DNA of 22,607 bases from Patescibacteria group bacterium UBA1875. GTDB taxonomy: Bacteria > Patescibacteriota > CPR2 > UBA1875. This document shows positions 1 through 8,164 of the stretch, one piece after another. The stretch lies in the NCBI GenBank assembly GCA_002338125.1, contig DDHN01000008.1, forward strand, positions 79,701-102,307, given 5' to 3'. Numbering within the stretch: position 1 is the first letter of the stretch; the number at the start of each line of letters is the position of its first letter. The notes beneath the pieces were generated by a model. The model did not search any database. It had not been told where the DNA came from and worked only from the letters and a program-made list of their open reading frames with translations. Made by a program: the position numbers and the translations under genes.

Positions 1-2145
1 TGCACTGCTGAAAATGCTGCAATTAAGCACAAACTTCATCCTAAAAAATGGACTTATGATAATATTGAGCGGATGATAGCTCAGCTTAAAATGATGGGAG
101 GTAGTTATGATTGGTCAAGAATGGTTATAACCAGTGATCCTGAATATTATAAATGGACCCAATGGATGTTTCTGTTTATGTACAATCGTGGCTTAGCCTA
201 TAAAAAGAAGCAGGTTGCTAATTGGTGCACTGGTTGCAATACAGTTCTTGCGAATGAGCAAGTAGTTAATGGTAAGTGTGAAAGATGTGGTAACAAAGTT
301 ATCCAGAAGAATATTGAGCAGTGGCTTTTGGCGATAACAAAGTATGCAGATGATTTAATAGAAGGAACGAAAGAAGTAGACTGGCCAGAGAGAACGCTCG
401 AAATGCAACGAAACTGGATTGGTAGGAGCGAAGGAGCAGAGATTGTTTTTAAGATTGCTAATAGAAAAGAAAAGATTACCGTATTTACTACTCGACCGGA
501 TACACTCTTTGGGGCTACTTTTATGGTTCTTGCCCCCGAACACCCTTTTGCCACCAAACTTGCGACAAAGGATAACAAGCAGGCAGTAGCTAAATACATT
601 AAGCAGTCATTAGTCAAAACAGAATTAGAAAAGATGGAAGAAGATATAAACAAGAAAACCGGAGTTTTTCTTGGTAGCTACGCAATAAACCCCGTTAATG
701 GTAGTAAAATCCCTATATACGTATCCGATTATGTCCTGGCTAGTTATGGCCACGGAGCGATTATGGCTGTTCCGGCACATGATCAGCGAGATTGGGACTT
801 TGCAAAAAAATTTAATCTACCAATAATCGAAGTTATCTCGGGTGGTGACGTAAAAAAAGAAGCATATACCGAAGATGGCAAGCATGTGAATTCTGAGTAT
901 CTAAATGGGATGGATAAGAAAGAAGCAATTAATAAGGTTATCAGTGAGCTTTCTAAAAAGAAATTGGCTGAAAAAGCTGTAAATTACAAAATGCGTGACT
1001 GGCTTATTTCGCGTCAACGTTATTGGGGGGCCCCAATTCCAATTATCTATTGCCCAAAATGTGGTGTAGTTCCGGTGCCTGAAAAGGATCTCCCAGTAGA
1101 GCTCCCAGAAGATGTTAAGTTCAAACCAACCGGAGAGTCGCCACTTAAATCTCACCAAGGTTTCAAAAACGTTACTTGTCCGAAATGTGGCGGGCGGGCA
1201 GAACGAGAAACGGATACTATGGATACTTTTTTGTGCTCCTCCTGGTATTATTTTCGTTATCTCGATCCAGAAAACGATAAGGAATTCTGTTCAAAGGAAC
1301 AGATGAAACAATGGATGCCAGTTGACTCATATATCGGTGGACCAGAACATGCTGTAATGCATCTTTTGTATAGCCGATTTTTCACCAGGGCCCTTTATGA
1401 TGGGGGTTATTCTACTGTTAGGGAGCCTTTTGCAAAACTTAGACATCAAGGAATGATCTTGGGTGAAGATGGGCAAAAGATGAGTAAATCACGGGGTAAT
1501 GTAGTTGACCCTGATAAAGAGATAGAAAGAGTAGGGGCCGATACCATTAGAATGTTTATGGGTTTTATGGGCCCTTTCGACCAAGGCGGGCCCTGGAATC
1601 CTAAGGGGGTCATTGGTGTTAGAAGATTCTTGGAAAAAGTCTGGAAACTTTATAACGGCAATATTGAGAATCGAGAACCCGATTCAACAGAAATAGGAAT
1701 TCTGAACAAGACTATAAAAAAAGTTGGGGAAGATATTGAAGCTCTTAAATTTAATACCGCTATCTCTGCTCTTATGGTGCTTGTAAACGAACTTTCGAAG
1801 AGTAAGACTCAAAGCAAGAGAGCTCTTGGAATTTTGTGTCTCTTACTCGCTCCCTTTGCTCCGTATCTAACAGAAGAACTTTGGGAAAAACTTGGGAATA
1901 AAGAGAGCGTCCATATTCAAGAGTGGCCCAATTATGACAAAAAGGCAATAATAGACGATATAGTAACAATAGTCGTTCAAGTTAATGGTAAGGTAAGGGC
2001 AAGTTTAGAGATGAGTAAAGATAGTGTTCAGAAAGATGTTCAGGATGCCGCTTTGAAAGATGAAAAAATAAAAAAATACGTGGAAGGCAAAGAGCCAAAA
2101 AAAATCATTTATGTCCCCGGTAAAATATTAAATATTGTAATTTAG
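1..2145 (+). CDS. leuS: Leucine--tRNA ligase, 5'-truncated by window edge
   Basis: Class I aminoacyl-tRNA synthetase that charges tRNA-Leu in the cytoplasm. The frame is open from base 1 without a start, so the catalytic N-terminus with the HIGH motif lies outside the window; 714 residues remain. Visible landmarks, in order: a four-Cys zinc module (CTGC...CERC, bases 226-321); the CP1 editing domain with its threonine-rich TTRPDTLFGATFMVLAPEHP stretch (about 487-546); a second Cys module (CPKCG at 1051 and again at 1177); the KMSKS loop at 1477-1491, which binds ATP; and the anticodon-binding and C-terminal domains ending with VVQVNGKVRASL. An ATG at base 73 is internal, because the residues before it continue the family sequence. 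Its stop lies inside the spacer of the yceD promoter. The identity is very secure; only the N-terminal part is unseen. Confidence 0.97.
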   Translation, partial: CTAENAAIKHKLHPKKWTYDNIERMIAQLKMMGGSYDWSRMVITSDPEYYKWTQWMFLFMYNRGLAYKKKQVANWCTGCNTVLANEQVVNGKCERCGNKVIQKNIEQWLLAITKYADDLIEGTKEVDWPERTLEMQRNWIGRSEGAEIVFKIANRKEKITVFTTRPDTLFGATFMVLAPEHPFATKLATKDNKQAVAKYIKQSLVKTELEKMEEDINKKTGVFLGSYAINPVNGSKIPIYVSDYVLASYGHGAIMAVPAHDQRDWDFAKKFNLPIIEVISGGDVKKEAYTEDGKHVNSEYLNGMDKKEAINKVISELSKKKLAEKAVNYKMRDWLISRQRYWGAPIPIIYCPKCGVVPVPEKDLPVELPEDVKFKPTGESPLKSHQGFKNVTCPKCGGRAERETDTMDTFLCSSWYYFRYLDPENDKEFCSKEQMKQWMPVDSYIGGPEHAVMHLLYSRFFTRALYDGGYSTVREPFAKLRHQGMILGEDGQKMSKSRGNVVDPDKEIERVGADTIRMFMGFMGPFDQGGPWNPKGVIGVRRFLEKVWKLYNGNIENREPDSTEIGILNKTIKKVGEDIEALKFNTAISALMVLVNELSKSKTQSKRALGILCLLLAPFAPYLTEELWEKLGNKESVHIQEWPNYDKKAIIDDIVTIVVQVNGKVRASLEMSKDSVQKDVQDAALKDEKIKKYVEGKEPKKIIYVPGKILNIVI

Positions 2146-2163
2146 AACTTTTTTTGTTAAAAT
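2135..2163 (+). promoter_or_regulatory. Promoter of yceD
   Basis: TTGTAA at 2135-2140 and TAAAAT at 2158-2163 are separated by 17 bp, with an extended TGT just before the -10. The -35 lies within the last codons of leuS. The predicted transcription start is near 2170, about 20 nt before the yceD ATG. The call is from pattern only. Confidence 0.6.
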
Positions 2164-2189
2164 AATCGAGCTTCAAAGCAGAAAATAAT

Positions 2190-2645
2190 ATGCAACTTAA
2201 CGTTAAAAATTTAGCTTATGCCCAGATTGGTAGCCGGGAAACCTATGAATTTTCTCTGGATAAAATAAATTTTTCAGAGGATGATGGTATCCAGACTGCC
2301 AAAGGAGAAGTGCAGCTTACTCGTCTAGATGAAGGGATGCTTGCAGAATTTCAGGTTGATTTAAGGGTCGTTCTTAATTGTGACAGATGTCTTGATGAGT
2401 TTACCTTTAAACCAGAGCTAAAATTTCAGCGGCTCTATACGCTAAAAACAGTATTCAGTGAAGATAGTGATTCATTGCCAGTTGACAAAGATTTTTCTAT
2501 TAATATCCTTGATCCGATACGAGAGGAGGCGATTCTTTCGATTCCGACAAAAAAAATATGTGCCTCAAAATGTGCTGGTATTTGTCCGAAATGCGGGTCA
2601 GACTTAAATAGTAAGAAGTGTAAATGTGGTCAGAAGAAATATTAG
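2190..2645 (+). CDS. yceD: YceD/DUF177-family 23S rRNA accumulation protein
   Basis: Small protein (151 aa) of the DUF177/YceD family, known in other bacteria to be needed for normal 23S rRNA levels and nearly always encoded just upstream of rpmF, as here. The family core is the LNCDRCLDEF segment (C64, C67). The C-terminal tail carries six more cysteines (C124, C128, C132, C135, C144, C146) in a pattern suggesting a zinc ribbon, as in Gram-positive members. The ATG at 2190 is the only sensible start, but it has no clear Shine-Dalgarno sequence; the upstream promoter leaves a leader of about 20 nt. The rpmF promoter begins inside its last codons, so rpmF can be made both with and without it. 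Confidence 0.88.
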   Translation: MQLNVKNLAYAQIGSRETYEFSLDKINFSEDDGIQTAKGEVQLTRLDEGMLAEFQVDLRVVLNCDRCLDEFTFKPELKFQRLYTLKTVFSEDSDSLPVDKDFSINILDPIREEAILSIPTKKICASKCAGICPKCGSDLNSKKCKCGQKKY

Positions 2646-2655
2646 AAGGTATAAT
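2627..2655 (+). promoter_or_regulatory. Promoter of rpmF-nusB-rnc
   Basis: A perfect TATAAT at 2650-2655 is preceded, 17 bp upstream, by TGGTCA (2627-2632, four of six consensus bases). It straddles the yceD stop codon and points to rpmF, whose Shine-Dalgarno AAAGGAG is at 2667-2673. The predicted start of transcription is near 2662. Confidence 0.55.
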
Positions 2656-2677
2656 TATTAATAAATAAAGGAGTATC

Positions 2678-2911
2678 ATGGCCGTTCCAAAAAAGAAAAC
2701 CTCAAAGAGGAAAAGCAAAACAAGAAGAGCCGCAAATATGAAAGTTAAGCCAATTATGCTTACAAAATGTCCAAAATGTGGCGAACCAAAAAAAGCTCAT
2801 GTTGTCTGTTCCTTTTGTGGTTATTACAAAGGTAAAAAAGTTCTTGATATTGAGTCTAAACTTGATAAGAAATTGAAAAAGGAGAAAAAACAAGAAGCGG
2901 AAGATAAATAA
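2678..2911 (+). CDS. rpmF: 50S ribosomal protein L32
   Basis: Large-subunit ribosomal protein L32. It starts with the family hallmark MAVPKKKTSKRKSKTRRA and has the zinc-ribbon pair CPKCG (about residues 31-35) and CSFCGYYKGKKV (about 45-56). At 77 residues it is longer than the usual 55-65 because of a lysine/glutamate-rich C-terminal tail (DKKLKKEKKQEAEDK), a style shared with S16 and KhpA elsewhere in this window. Translation starts at ATG 2678 behind AAAGGAG with a 4-nt gap. nusB follows after 20 nt with no terminator between, so the two are probably cotranscribed. Confidence 0.96.
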   Translation: MAVPKKKTSKRKSKTRRAANMKVKPIMLTKCPKCGEPKKAHVVCSFCGYYKGKKVLDIESKLDKKLKKEKKQEAEDK

Positions 2912-2931
2912 TCTGCTTCAAGTAGTTTTAT

Positions 2932-3423
2932 ATGGCTTCCAATAGACATTTGGCAAGACTGATAGCAGTTCAAACGCTTTATGAATGGGCTTTTATGTCG
3001 GAACGTTTTCCAAATGAGGAAGCTAAAATTTCAGAAAATAAAAAAGTCGAAGAGATCCTCAGCCGGAATTATTTAGAATTTGAAAAATCCTTAAATAACA
3101 AGGATTTTCTCTATGATTTAGTTTGGGGGACGATTGAGTATAGGGAGAGGATAGATAAAATAATAACTCCGGCTGCTCCGGAATGGCCGATCGCCCAGAT
3201 TGCATTAGTTGATTTAGTTATATTGCGTCTTGCAATATATGAATTGTTGTTTAAAAGAGAAGTCCCCCCAAAGGTTGCTATAAATGAAGCTGTGGAGTTG
3301 TCAAAAACGTTAGGAGGCCCGAACTCATCCAAATTTGTAAATGGAGTTTTGGGTACTGTCTACCGGGCATCAGATATATATAACCCGGAAGATGATAAGA
3401 GGTCTGATGAAAAATCTAAATGA
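2932..3423 (+). CDS. nusB: Transcription antitermination protein NusB
   Basis: NusB pairs with ribosomal protein S10 at boxA RNA to help RNA polymerase read through rRNA operons. The 163-aa product is all-helical. It has the N-terminal arginine-rich start (MASNRHLARLIAVQTLYEWAF), the WGTIEYRERIDKII helix near residues 63-77, and the characteristic C-terminal block (REVPPKVAINEAVELSKTLGGPNSSKFVNGVLG, about 107-139). No Shine-Dalgarno is visible before ATG 2932, so translation may be coupled to rpmF 20 nt upstream. Its 3' end overlaps the start of rnc by 17 bases. Grouping an rRNA antiterminator with RNase III fits a shared role in rRNA synthesis and processing. Confidence 0.93.
   Translation: MASNRHLARLIAVQTLYEWAFMSERFPNEEAKISENKKVEEILSRNYLEFEKSLNNKDFLYDLVWGTIEYRERIDKIITPAAPEWPIAQIALVDLVILRLAIYELLFKREVPPKVAINEAVELSKTLGGPNSSKFVNGVLGTVYRASDIYNPEDDKRSDEKSK
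3397..3402 (+). promoter_or_regulatory. Ribosome binding site deciding the rnc start
   Basis: AAGAGG lies 4 nt before ATG 3407, inside the nusB coding region. It favours this ATG over in-frame ATGs at 3341 and 3392, which have no such site and would add residues unlike RNase III. Confidence 0.55.
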
Positions 3424-4090
3424 GATAGAAGAAAAAATTGGTGTTGAATTTAAGGACAAGGAATTACTTTTGACAGCCTTTGTCCATCGTTCGTATCTAA
3501 ATGAGCACCGGAATGTAAAGGAGCATAATGAACGACTAGAATTTTTGGGAGACGCAGTTTTGGAGTTGGTGGTTACTGAGTATCTGTATGAGAACTATAA
3601 TAATCCGGAAGGTGATTTAACGAACTGGCGAAGTGCTTTGGTGAAGACTGAAAGTATCTCTGAAGCAGCTAAAAAATTGGGTTTTGAAAGTCACCTTAAA
3701 ATGAGTCGTGGTGAAAGGGCTTCGTCTGGTCGTTCTCGTCAATTAATTCTTGCCAATTCGTTTGAGGCTGTTTGTGGAGCTATTTATCTAGATAGAGGTT
3801 ATCAAGAAGTAAAAAAATTTATACATAATAATATTATTATTAATCTCCCCAGAATTATTGAAAATAAATTATACATTGATGCTAAAAGTCATTTCCAGGA
3901 ACTAGCGCAGGAGAAGGAAGGCATTACTCCTAAATATGAGTTAGTTTCAGAAGACGGCCCTGATCATGATAAAACATTTATAATCGCAGTTAAGATTGGC
4001 GATAAGGTTTGGGGAAAGGGTAAGGGACCTTCCAAACAATCAGCTCAACAGGCAGCAGCTAAAAAAGCTCTTCAAAAATATATTAAATAA
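3407..4090 (+). CDS. rnc: Ribonuclease III
   Basis: Double-strand-specific endoribonuclease that processes rRNA precursors and structured mRNAs. With the start at 3407 the product has 227 residues, normal for the family. The N-terminal RNase III domain shows the signature NERLEFLGDAVLELVVTEYLY, and the second metal-binding patch sits in NSFEAVCGAIYLDRGYQ. A double-stranded-RNA-binding domain follows, beginning near DAKSHFQELAQ and ending GKGPSKQSAQQAAAKKALQKYIK. The gene overlaps nusB by 17 bases and stands upstream of smc, the common rnc-smc order of many bacteria. A weak hairpin follows the stop codon. Earlier in-frame ATGs exist but encode non-family residues. Confidence 0.96.
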   Translation: MKNLNEIEEKIGVEFKDKELLLTAFVHRSYLNEHRNVKEHNERLEFLGDAVLELVVTEYLYENYNNPEGDLTNWRSALVKTESISEAAKKLGFESHLKMSRGERASSGRSRQLILANSFEAVCGAIYLDRGYQEVKKFIHNNIIINLPRIIENKLYIDAKSHFQELAQEKEGITPKYELVSEDGPDHDKTFIIAVKIGDKVWGKGKGPSKQSAQQAAAKKALQKYIK

Positions 4091-4100
4091 AATTTTAATA

Positions 4101-4123
4101 AACTTTGGTTAAAAAGCAAAGTT
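4101..4123 (+). terminator. Possible weak terminator after rnc
   Basis: AACTTTG at 4101-4107 and CAAAGTT at 4117-4123 form a perfect 7-bp stem with a 9-nt loop just downstream of rnc. The stem is AT-rich and is followed only by a broken T stretch, so it may act weakly or not at all. Confidence 0.3.
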
Positions 4124-4131
4124 GTTTCTAC

Positions 4132-4160
4132 TTGAATAAAAGTATTTAAAATCATAAAAT
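4132..4160 (+). promoter_or_regulatory. Promoter of smc-murC
   Basis: TTGAAT (4132-4137) and TAAAAT (4155-4160) lie 17 bp apart in the rnc-smc gap. The predicted start of transcription is near 4167, giving a leader of about 40 nt before the smc TTG. Confidence 0.6.
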
Positions 4161-4197
4161 ATGAGTGCGATGCGGGTGAACAATCAAGAAAATAAAT

Positions 4198-4203
4198 AGG
4201 GGG
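4198..4203 (+). promoter_or_regulatory. Ribosome binding site deciding the TTG start of smc
   Basis: AGGGGG lies 4 nt before TTG 4208. No in-frame ATG precedes the conserved FLKKLEISGFKSF start of SMC proteins, so the TTG is the start. A 12-codon ATG frame (4161-4199) ends within this site. Confidence 0.6.
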
Positions 4204-4207
4204 TTTT

Positions 4208-6739
4208 TTGTTTCTTAAAAAACTTGAAATATCTGGTTTTAAATCATTTGCAACAAAATCGGTGATTGATTTTTCGGACGAAAAAACAGTAACAGCCATA
4301 GTCGGGCCTAATGGTTCTGGTAAGTCTAATATCGCAGATGCCGTACGCTGGGTATTGGGAGAGCAGAGCTATAAGACAATTCGTTCAAAAAAAAGTGAAG
4401 ATGTAATTTTTTCGGGCTCCAATGGCAAGAGTAAGGCAAGCGCTGCCAAAGTTTCGATGTTGCTTGATAATAGTCGAGGACGAGCTCCAATTGACTTTAC
4501 TGAGGTTGAGATTGAGCGCTCTGTTTATCGAGACGGAACTAGCGAATATCTAATAAACGGTAAAAAGTCTCGCTTAATGGATGTAGCTGAACTTTTAGCC
4601 CGTTCAGGTTTTGGCCAATCGACGTACTCGGTGATTGGCCAAGGAATGGTTGATTCGATGCTTTTTTACGGTCCGGCTGAAAGGAAGGTTCTTTTTGATG
4701 AGGCAGCCGGGGTAAGGAGCTACGAAATTAAAAGAGAGCAAACTACCCGAAAGCTTTCAGATACAGCCCAGAATATTATTAGGATTAAGGATATTCTTTC
4801 TGAGCTTAACCCTCGTCTTTCTACCCTTAAAAGACAAGCCGAGAAGGCTCAAAAAAAGGATGAGATAGCTAAGACTTTGGCTGAAAAGCAGAAGATATAT
4901 TTTGCTAGTGTTTGGGAAAAGTTCAATCATCAAGAAAACGAGAAAAGAAAAGAACTTGATAAGATATATGATGAAGAAGAAAAGGTAAAAAAAGAATTAA
5001 ATGAATTAAATAAGAAGTTTGAAAAGATTCTTGGCCAAGAAAAGGCTGATAATTCCAAGCTGGATAATTTGAGAGAAAAGATCGAAAACCTAGAAGACAA
5101 AAAAGACAAGCTGAGACAAGAGATATATACTCAAAAAGCACGTTTACAAGTTTTTGGTAAAGGAGGACTAACCCAAGAAGAGATAAAAAAGAAGATTAAT
5201 ATCTTAAATAATGAAATAAACGAACTTAAAATAGCTGAGAAAGAAAAAAATCAAGAACAAATAAGTAAAAATTTAGAGATTCAAGATAATATAATAGCAA
5301 AAATTACCGAAGAGATAGAGGTAAAAAGAAAAGAGCTTAGTAGACTGACAGCAGAGGTTGATAGTTTTGATTTTGGAAATCTTGATAAAGAATTAAACAA
5401 TATTTTAGAAAGCCAGAATCTTTTTCTTATAAAGCTTGAATCAGCCGAGAAAATAGAAGAAGTCAAAAATACTATAAAAGCTGGTCGTGAAATAACTGGT
5501 GCTATTGAAAAATTAATTGTGAAAATTGGTGGCTCAAAACAAAATGTCTTGAATGAAATTACTCAACTTCAAAAAGAAATAGAGAAATTAATTACAAAAA
5601 AAGAAGAAGTTAAATCCGAAAGAGACGAGCTAAAAGGAGAGTTGTTAGAAGCTACGTATCTACTTGATGCGAAAAAGGCTAGAAGAAAAGAGATTAAAGA
5701 AGAGAACGAAAGATTACTAGGTTTAAAACCTATTAATAATAAAGAGAGTCAAAAAATTTCAGAAGATATCTTAAAACATGAGGCTGATATCGAGAAAATC
5801 AATCAAGAGATAGCCAATCTTAAAGAAGAATTAAATTTAAATTCAAATGACTTCTCTATGGCTGGCAAGAACCTTACTGAAATAAAAGATGCAACAAGCA
5901 AGAAGCAAATTTTACTCAGTGAATACCAACAAGAAACTACAAAGCTTAGAATTGATATTGCTAGGATAGAAACAAAAAAACAGGACTTAAAAGAAGATAT
6001 AAAAACTGAGTTAGGTGATGAATCCAAACTTGCTGGGGCTAAATCAATCCCCGAAATTGACGAAGAATTAGCAAAATCTGAGATTGAAAAACTAAAAAGT
6101 AAGTTGTATGCTATCGGTGAAATTGATCCAGAGGTAGAAAGTGAGTTCCAGGAAGTTGATCAGAGAGTAACTTATCTGACTGACCAGCTTTCTGATTTGG
6201 AAAAAGCAAAAAACGATCTTGAAAAACTCATTAAAGACTTAGACGAGAAGATAAAAAAACAATTCGAAGTTTCATTCGATTCAATTTCAAAGAAATTTAA
6301 ACATTTTTTTGAACTACTGTTTGAGGGAGGTGAGGCAAAACTTGAATTAGTTGTTGAGAAAACTGAGGATGGCGAAGAAAAATTTGGCATTGAAATAACC
6401 GCAATTCCTCCAGGGAAAAGAGTCAAGTCACTCTCAGCTTTATCGGGAGGCGAAAGAACCTTAACCTCATTGGCTTTACTTTTTGCTATACTTTCGGTCA
6501 ACCCAGCTCCATTTGTTCTGCTCGATGAAGTTGACGCTGCCCTCGACGAAACAAATACTAAAAGATTTTTGAAGATTGTCCATGAATTATCAAAAACAAC
6601 TCAATTTATATTTATCTCACACAATCGAGAAACAATGAAAGAGGCAGATATTATTTATGGTGTGACAATGGATGATTCACATGCCTCTAAACTTTTATCT
6701 ATAAGGCTAGAAGAGGCTATCAAGACTTCTGAGAAATAA
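4208..6739 (+). CDS. smc: SMC-type chromosome segregation ATPase, short form without recognisable hinge
   Basis: ABC-type ATPase that compacts and segregates the chromosome. The N-terminal head has LEISGFKSFATKS, Walker A GPNGSGKSN (about residues 33-41) and the conserved QGMVDSMLFYGPAERKVLFDEAAGVRSYEIKR region. The C-terminal head has the signature LSALSGGERTLTSLALLFA and Walker B PFVLLDEVDAALDE. Between them are two charged coiled-coil arms, about 165-385 and 445-690. The odd point is the centre. Bacterial SMCs are usually about 1,150-1,200 residues with a globular hinge of about 150; this one has 843, and only about 60 residues (385-445, with G426, G431, G441, G442) interrupt the coil. No cysteine was noticed, so a zinc hook is unlikely. 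A frameshift is unlikely because the frame is open from head to head. murC follows after 2 nt. scpA and scpB are not in view. Confidence 0.92.
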   Translation: MFLKKLEISGFKSFATKSVIDFSDEKTVTAIVGPNGSGKSNIADAVRWVLGEQSYKTIRSKKSEDVIFSGSNGKSKASAAKVSMLLDNSRGRAPIDFTEVEIERSVYRDGTSEYLINGKKSRLMDVAELLARSGFGQSTYSVIGQGMVDSMLFYGPAERKVLFDEAAGVRSYEIKREQTTRKLSDTAQNIIRIKDILSELNPRLSTLKRQAEKAQKKDEIAKTLAEKQKIYFASVWEKFNHQENEKRKELDKIYDEEEKVKKELNELNKKFEKILGQEKADNSKLDNLREKIENLEDKKDKLRQEIYTQKARLQVFGKGGLTQEEIKKKINILNNEINELKIAEKEKNQEQISKNLEIQDNIIAKITEEIEVKRKELSRLTAEVDSFDFGNLDKELNNILESQNLFLIKLESAEKIEEVKNTIKAGREITGAIEKLIVKIGGSKQNVLNEITQLQKEIEKLITKKEEVKSERDELKGELLEATYLLDAKKARRKEIKEENERLLGLKPINNKESQKISEDILKHEADIEKINQEIANLKEELNLNSNDFSMAGKNLTEIKDATSKKQILLSEYQQETTKLRIDIARIETKKQDLKEDIKTELGDESKLAGAKSIPEIDEELAKSEIEKLKSKLYAIGEIDPEVESEFQEVDQRVTYLTDQLSDLEKAKNDLEKLIKDLDEKIKKQFEVSFDSISKKFKHFFELLFEGGEAKLELVVEKTEDGEEKFGIEITAIPPGKRVKSLSALSGGERTLTSLALLFAILSVNPAPFVLLDEVDAALDETNTKRFLKIVHELSKTTQFIFISHNRETMKEADIIYGVTMDDSHASKLLSIRLEEAIKTSEK

Positions 6740-6741
6740 TT

Positions 6742-8106
6742 ATGAAATTAGAAAACAGCCATATTTTTTTCTGTGGTATCGGTGGAATAGGTATGAGTGG
6801 ACTTGCAAAAGTTTTAGCCCTTTCAGGCTATAGGGTTTCGGGGTCTGATTTATCGAAGTCAAATATTACCAGAAAACTCGAAAGGTTGGGTATTAAGATT
6901 TATAGTCCTCAAAAAAAGGATAATTTAAATGGAGTAGATGTTTTTGTTTATTCAGCGGCTATCCCTTGTAATAACCCAGAATTTATTGAAGCTAAAAGAA
7001 AAGGAATAAAATTATTATCAAGATCGGAACTACTGGGATGTTTGATGAACGAAAAAAAGGGGATAGCTGTTGCTGGAACTCACGGAAAGACAACAACCTC
7101 TACGATGTTGTCATTAGTATTAGAAGAATCAGGCTTGGACCCTACAATAGTTATTGGTGGCGAGGTAAAAAATATAGGGGGAAATGCTAAAAAAGGTAAT
7201 GGCCCATACTTTGTGGCCGAAGCATGTGAATATGAAAGGTCTTTTCTGGACTTAAAACCATTCGGAGCAATCATTACCAATATTGAAGCTGATCATTTGG
7301 ATACTTATGACAGTCTTGCTGATATTCTCGAATCCTTTAAGAAGTTTACTTCAAAAATAGATGAAAAAGGTTTTCTAACGATTTGCTCAGAAGACAAGAA
7401 CTTGATCTCTCTCAATGGTTCCTATCAGGGTACAGTACTGACATATGGTTTTTCGAAGGCAAAATATATTGCAGGTGGCATCAAGGTCATGGGCCACAAA
7501 ACGGTATTTGATGTTTATAAAGAAGATCAAAAAATTGGTAAATTCAAACTTATAATTCCTGGTCGCCATAATATATTAAACGCACTTTCAGTAATTGCGA
7601 CCTGTGATTATCTTGGTATCGATATTCACAGTATTAAAAAAACATTAGCTTTATTTACAGGTGCTAAAAGAAGGTTTGAGATAAAGGGAAAGAAAAATGG
7701 GGTTTTGGTTATCGATGATTATGCTCATCATCCAACTGAAATACAGGCAACGCTTTCTGGTATTGCTGAATATTATCCTCAAAAAAGAATTTGGGCAGTT
7801 TTTCAACCCCACCAATATTCACGAACAAAATTCTTATTCCTTGAATTTGCAAACTCGTTCACAAAAGCTTACAAAGTTATTGTCCCTGATATTTACGCCG
7901 CTAGGGACACGGAGGAGGATAAAAAATCCATTTCTTCTAAAATGTTGGCTGATAAAATCCAAAAAATATCATCTAATGGAATTTATGTCGGTGATTTTGA
8001 GGGAGTGGCCAAATATTTGAAGCAAAACACAGCACCCGGAGACTTGATAGTGACTCTGGGGGCTGGGCCTGTCTTTTCGGTGGGAGAAATCTACCTCGAA
8101 GGTTGA
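6742..8106 (+). CDS. murC: UDP-N-acetylmuramate--L-alanine ligase
   Basis: Cytoplasmic Mur ligase that adds L-alanine to UDP-MurNAc, the first step of the peptidoglycan stem peptide. The 454-aa product has all three domains: a UDP-binding Rossmann start with GIGGIGMSGLA (residues 12-22); the central ATPase with the P-loop AGTHGKTTT (about 111-119), the EACEYERSFL metal region and NIEADHLDTY; and a C-terminal domain with DDYAHHPTEI and FQPHQYSRT. Its length is normal. It begins 2 nt after smc, with no strong ribosome binding site, so coupling to smc is likely. Its stop codon TGA lies inside the -35 of the rpsP promoter. It implies that the organism builds its own peptidoglycan, although no other mur genes are in view. 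Confidence 0.97.
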   Translation: MKLENSHIFFCGIGGIGMSGLAKVLALSGYRVSGSDLSKSNITRKLERLGIKIYSPQKKDNLNGVDVFVYSAAIPCNNPEFIEAKRKGIKLLSRSELLGCLMNEKKGIAVAGTHGKTTTSTMLSLVLEESGLDPTIVIGGEVKNIGGNAKKGNGPYFVAEACEYERSFLDLKPFGAIITNIEADHLDTYDSLADILESFKKFTSKIDEKGFLTICSEDKNLISLNGSYQGTVLTYGFSKAKYIAGGIKVMGHKTVFDVYKEDQKIGKFKLIIPGRHNILNALSVIATCDYLGIDIHSIKKTLALFTGAKRRFEIKGKKNGVLVIDDYAHHPTEIQATLSGIAEYYPQKRIWAVFQPHQYSRTKFLFLEFANSFTKAYKVIVPDIYAARDTEEDKKSISSKMLADKIQKISSNGIYVGDFEGVAKYLKQNTAPGDLIVTLGAGPVFSVGEIYLEG

Positions 8107-8131
8107 CAGTAGGGTTCTTTTGCGGTAAAAT
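8103..8131 (+). promoter_or_regulatory. Strong promoter of rpsP-khpA
   Basis: A perfect TTGACA (8103-8108) and TAAAAT (8126-8131) are separated by 17 bp. The -35 overlaps the murC stop codon. Predicted transcription starts near 8138, about 27 nt before the rpsP start. It is the best -35 in the window, in keeping with a ribosomal protein operon. Confidence 0.75.
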
Positions 8132-8152
8132 CCGTAGGTAAGTAAATCAGAA

Positions 8153-8158
8153 AAGGAG
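8153..8158 (+). promoter_or_regulatory. Ribosome binding site deciding the TTG start of rpsP
   Basis: AAGGAG lies 6 nt before TTG 8165, which opens directly into the canonical S16 start LVIRLARTGKK. No in-frame ATG is nearby. Confidence 0.75.
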
Positions 8159-8164
8159 CAACCC

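Noticed and set aside
198..653. Minus-strand open frame of 151 codons inside leuS
   Set aside because: Antisense to the conserved editing domain of leuS, with no family resemblance or start signals.
2149..2155. Seven-T run after leuS as a terminator
   Set aside because: Only a very weak AT-only repeat precedes it; the run falls in the spacer of the yceD promoter instead.
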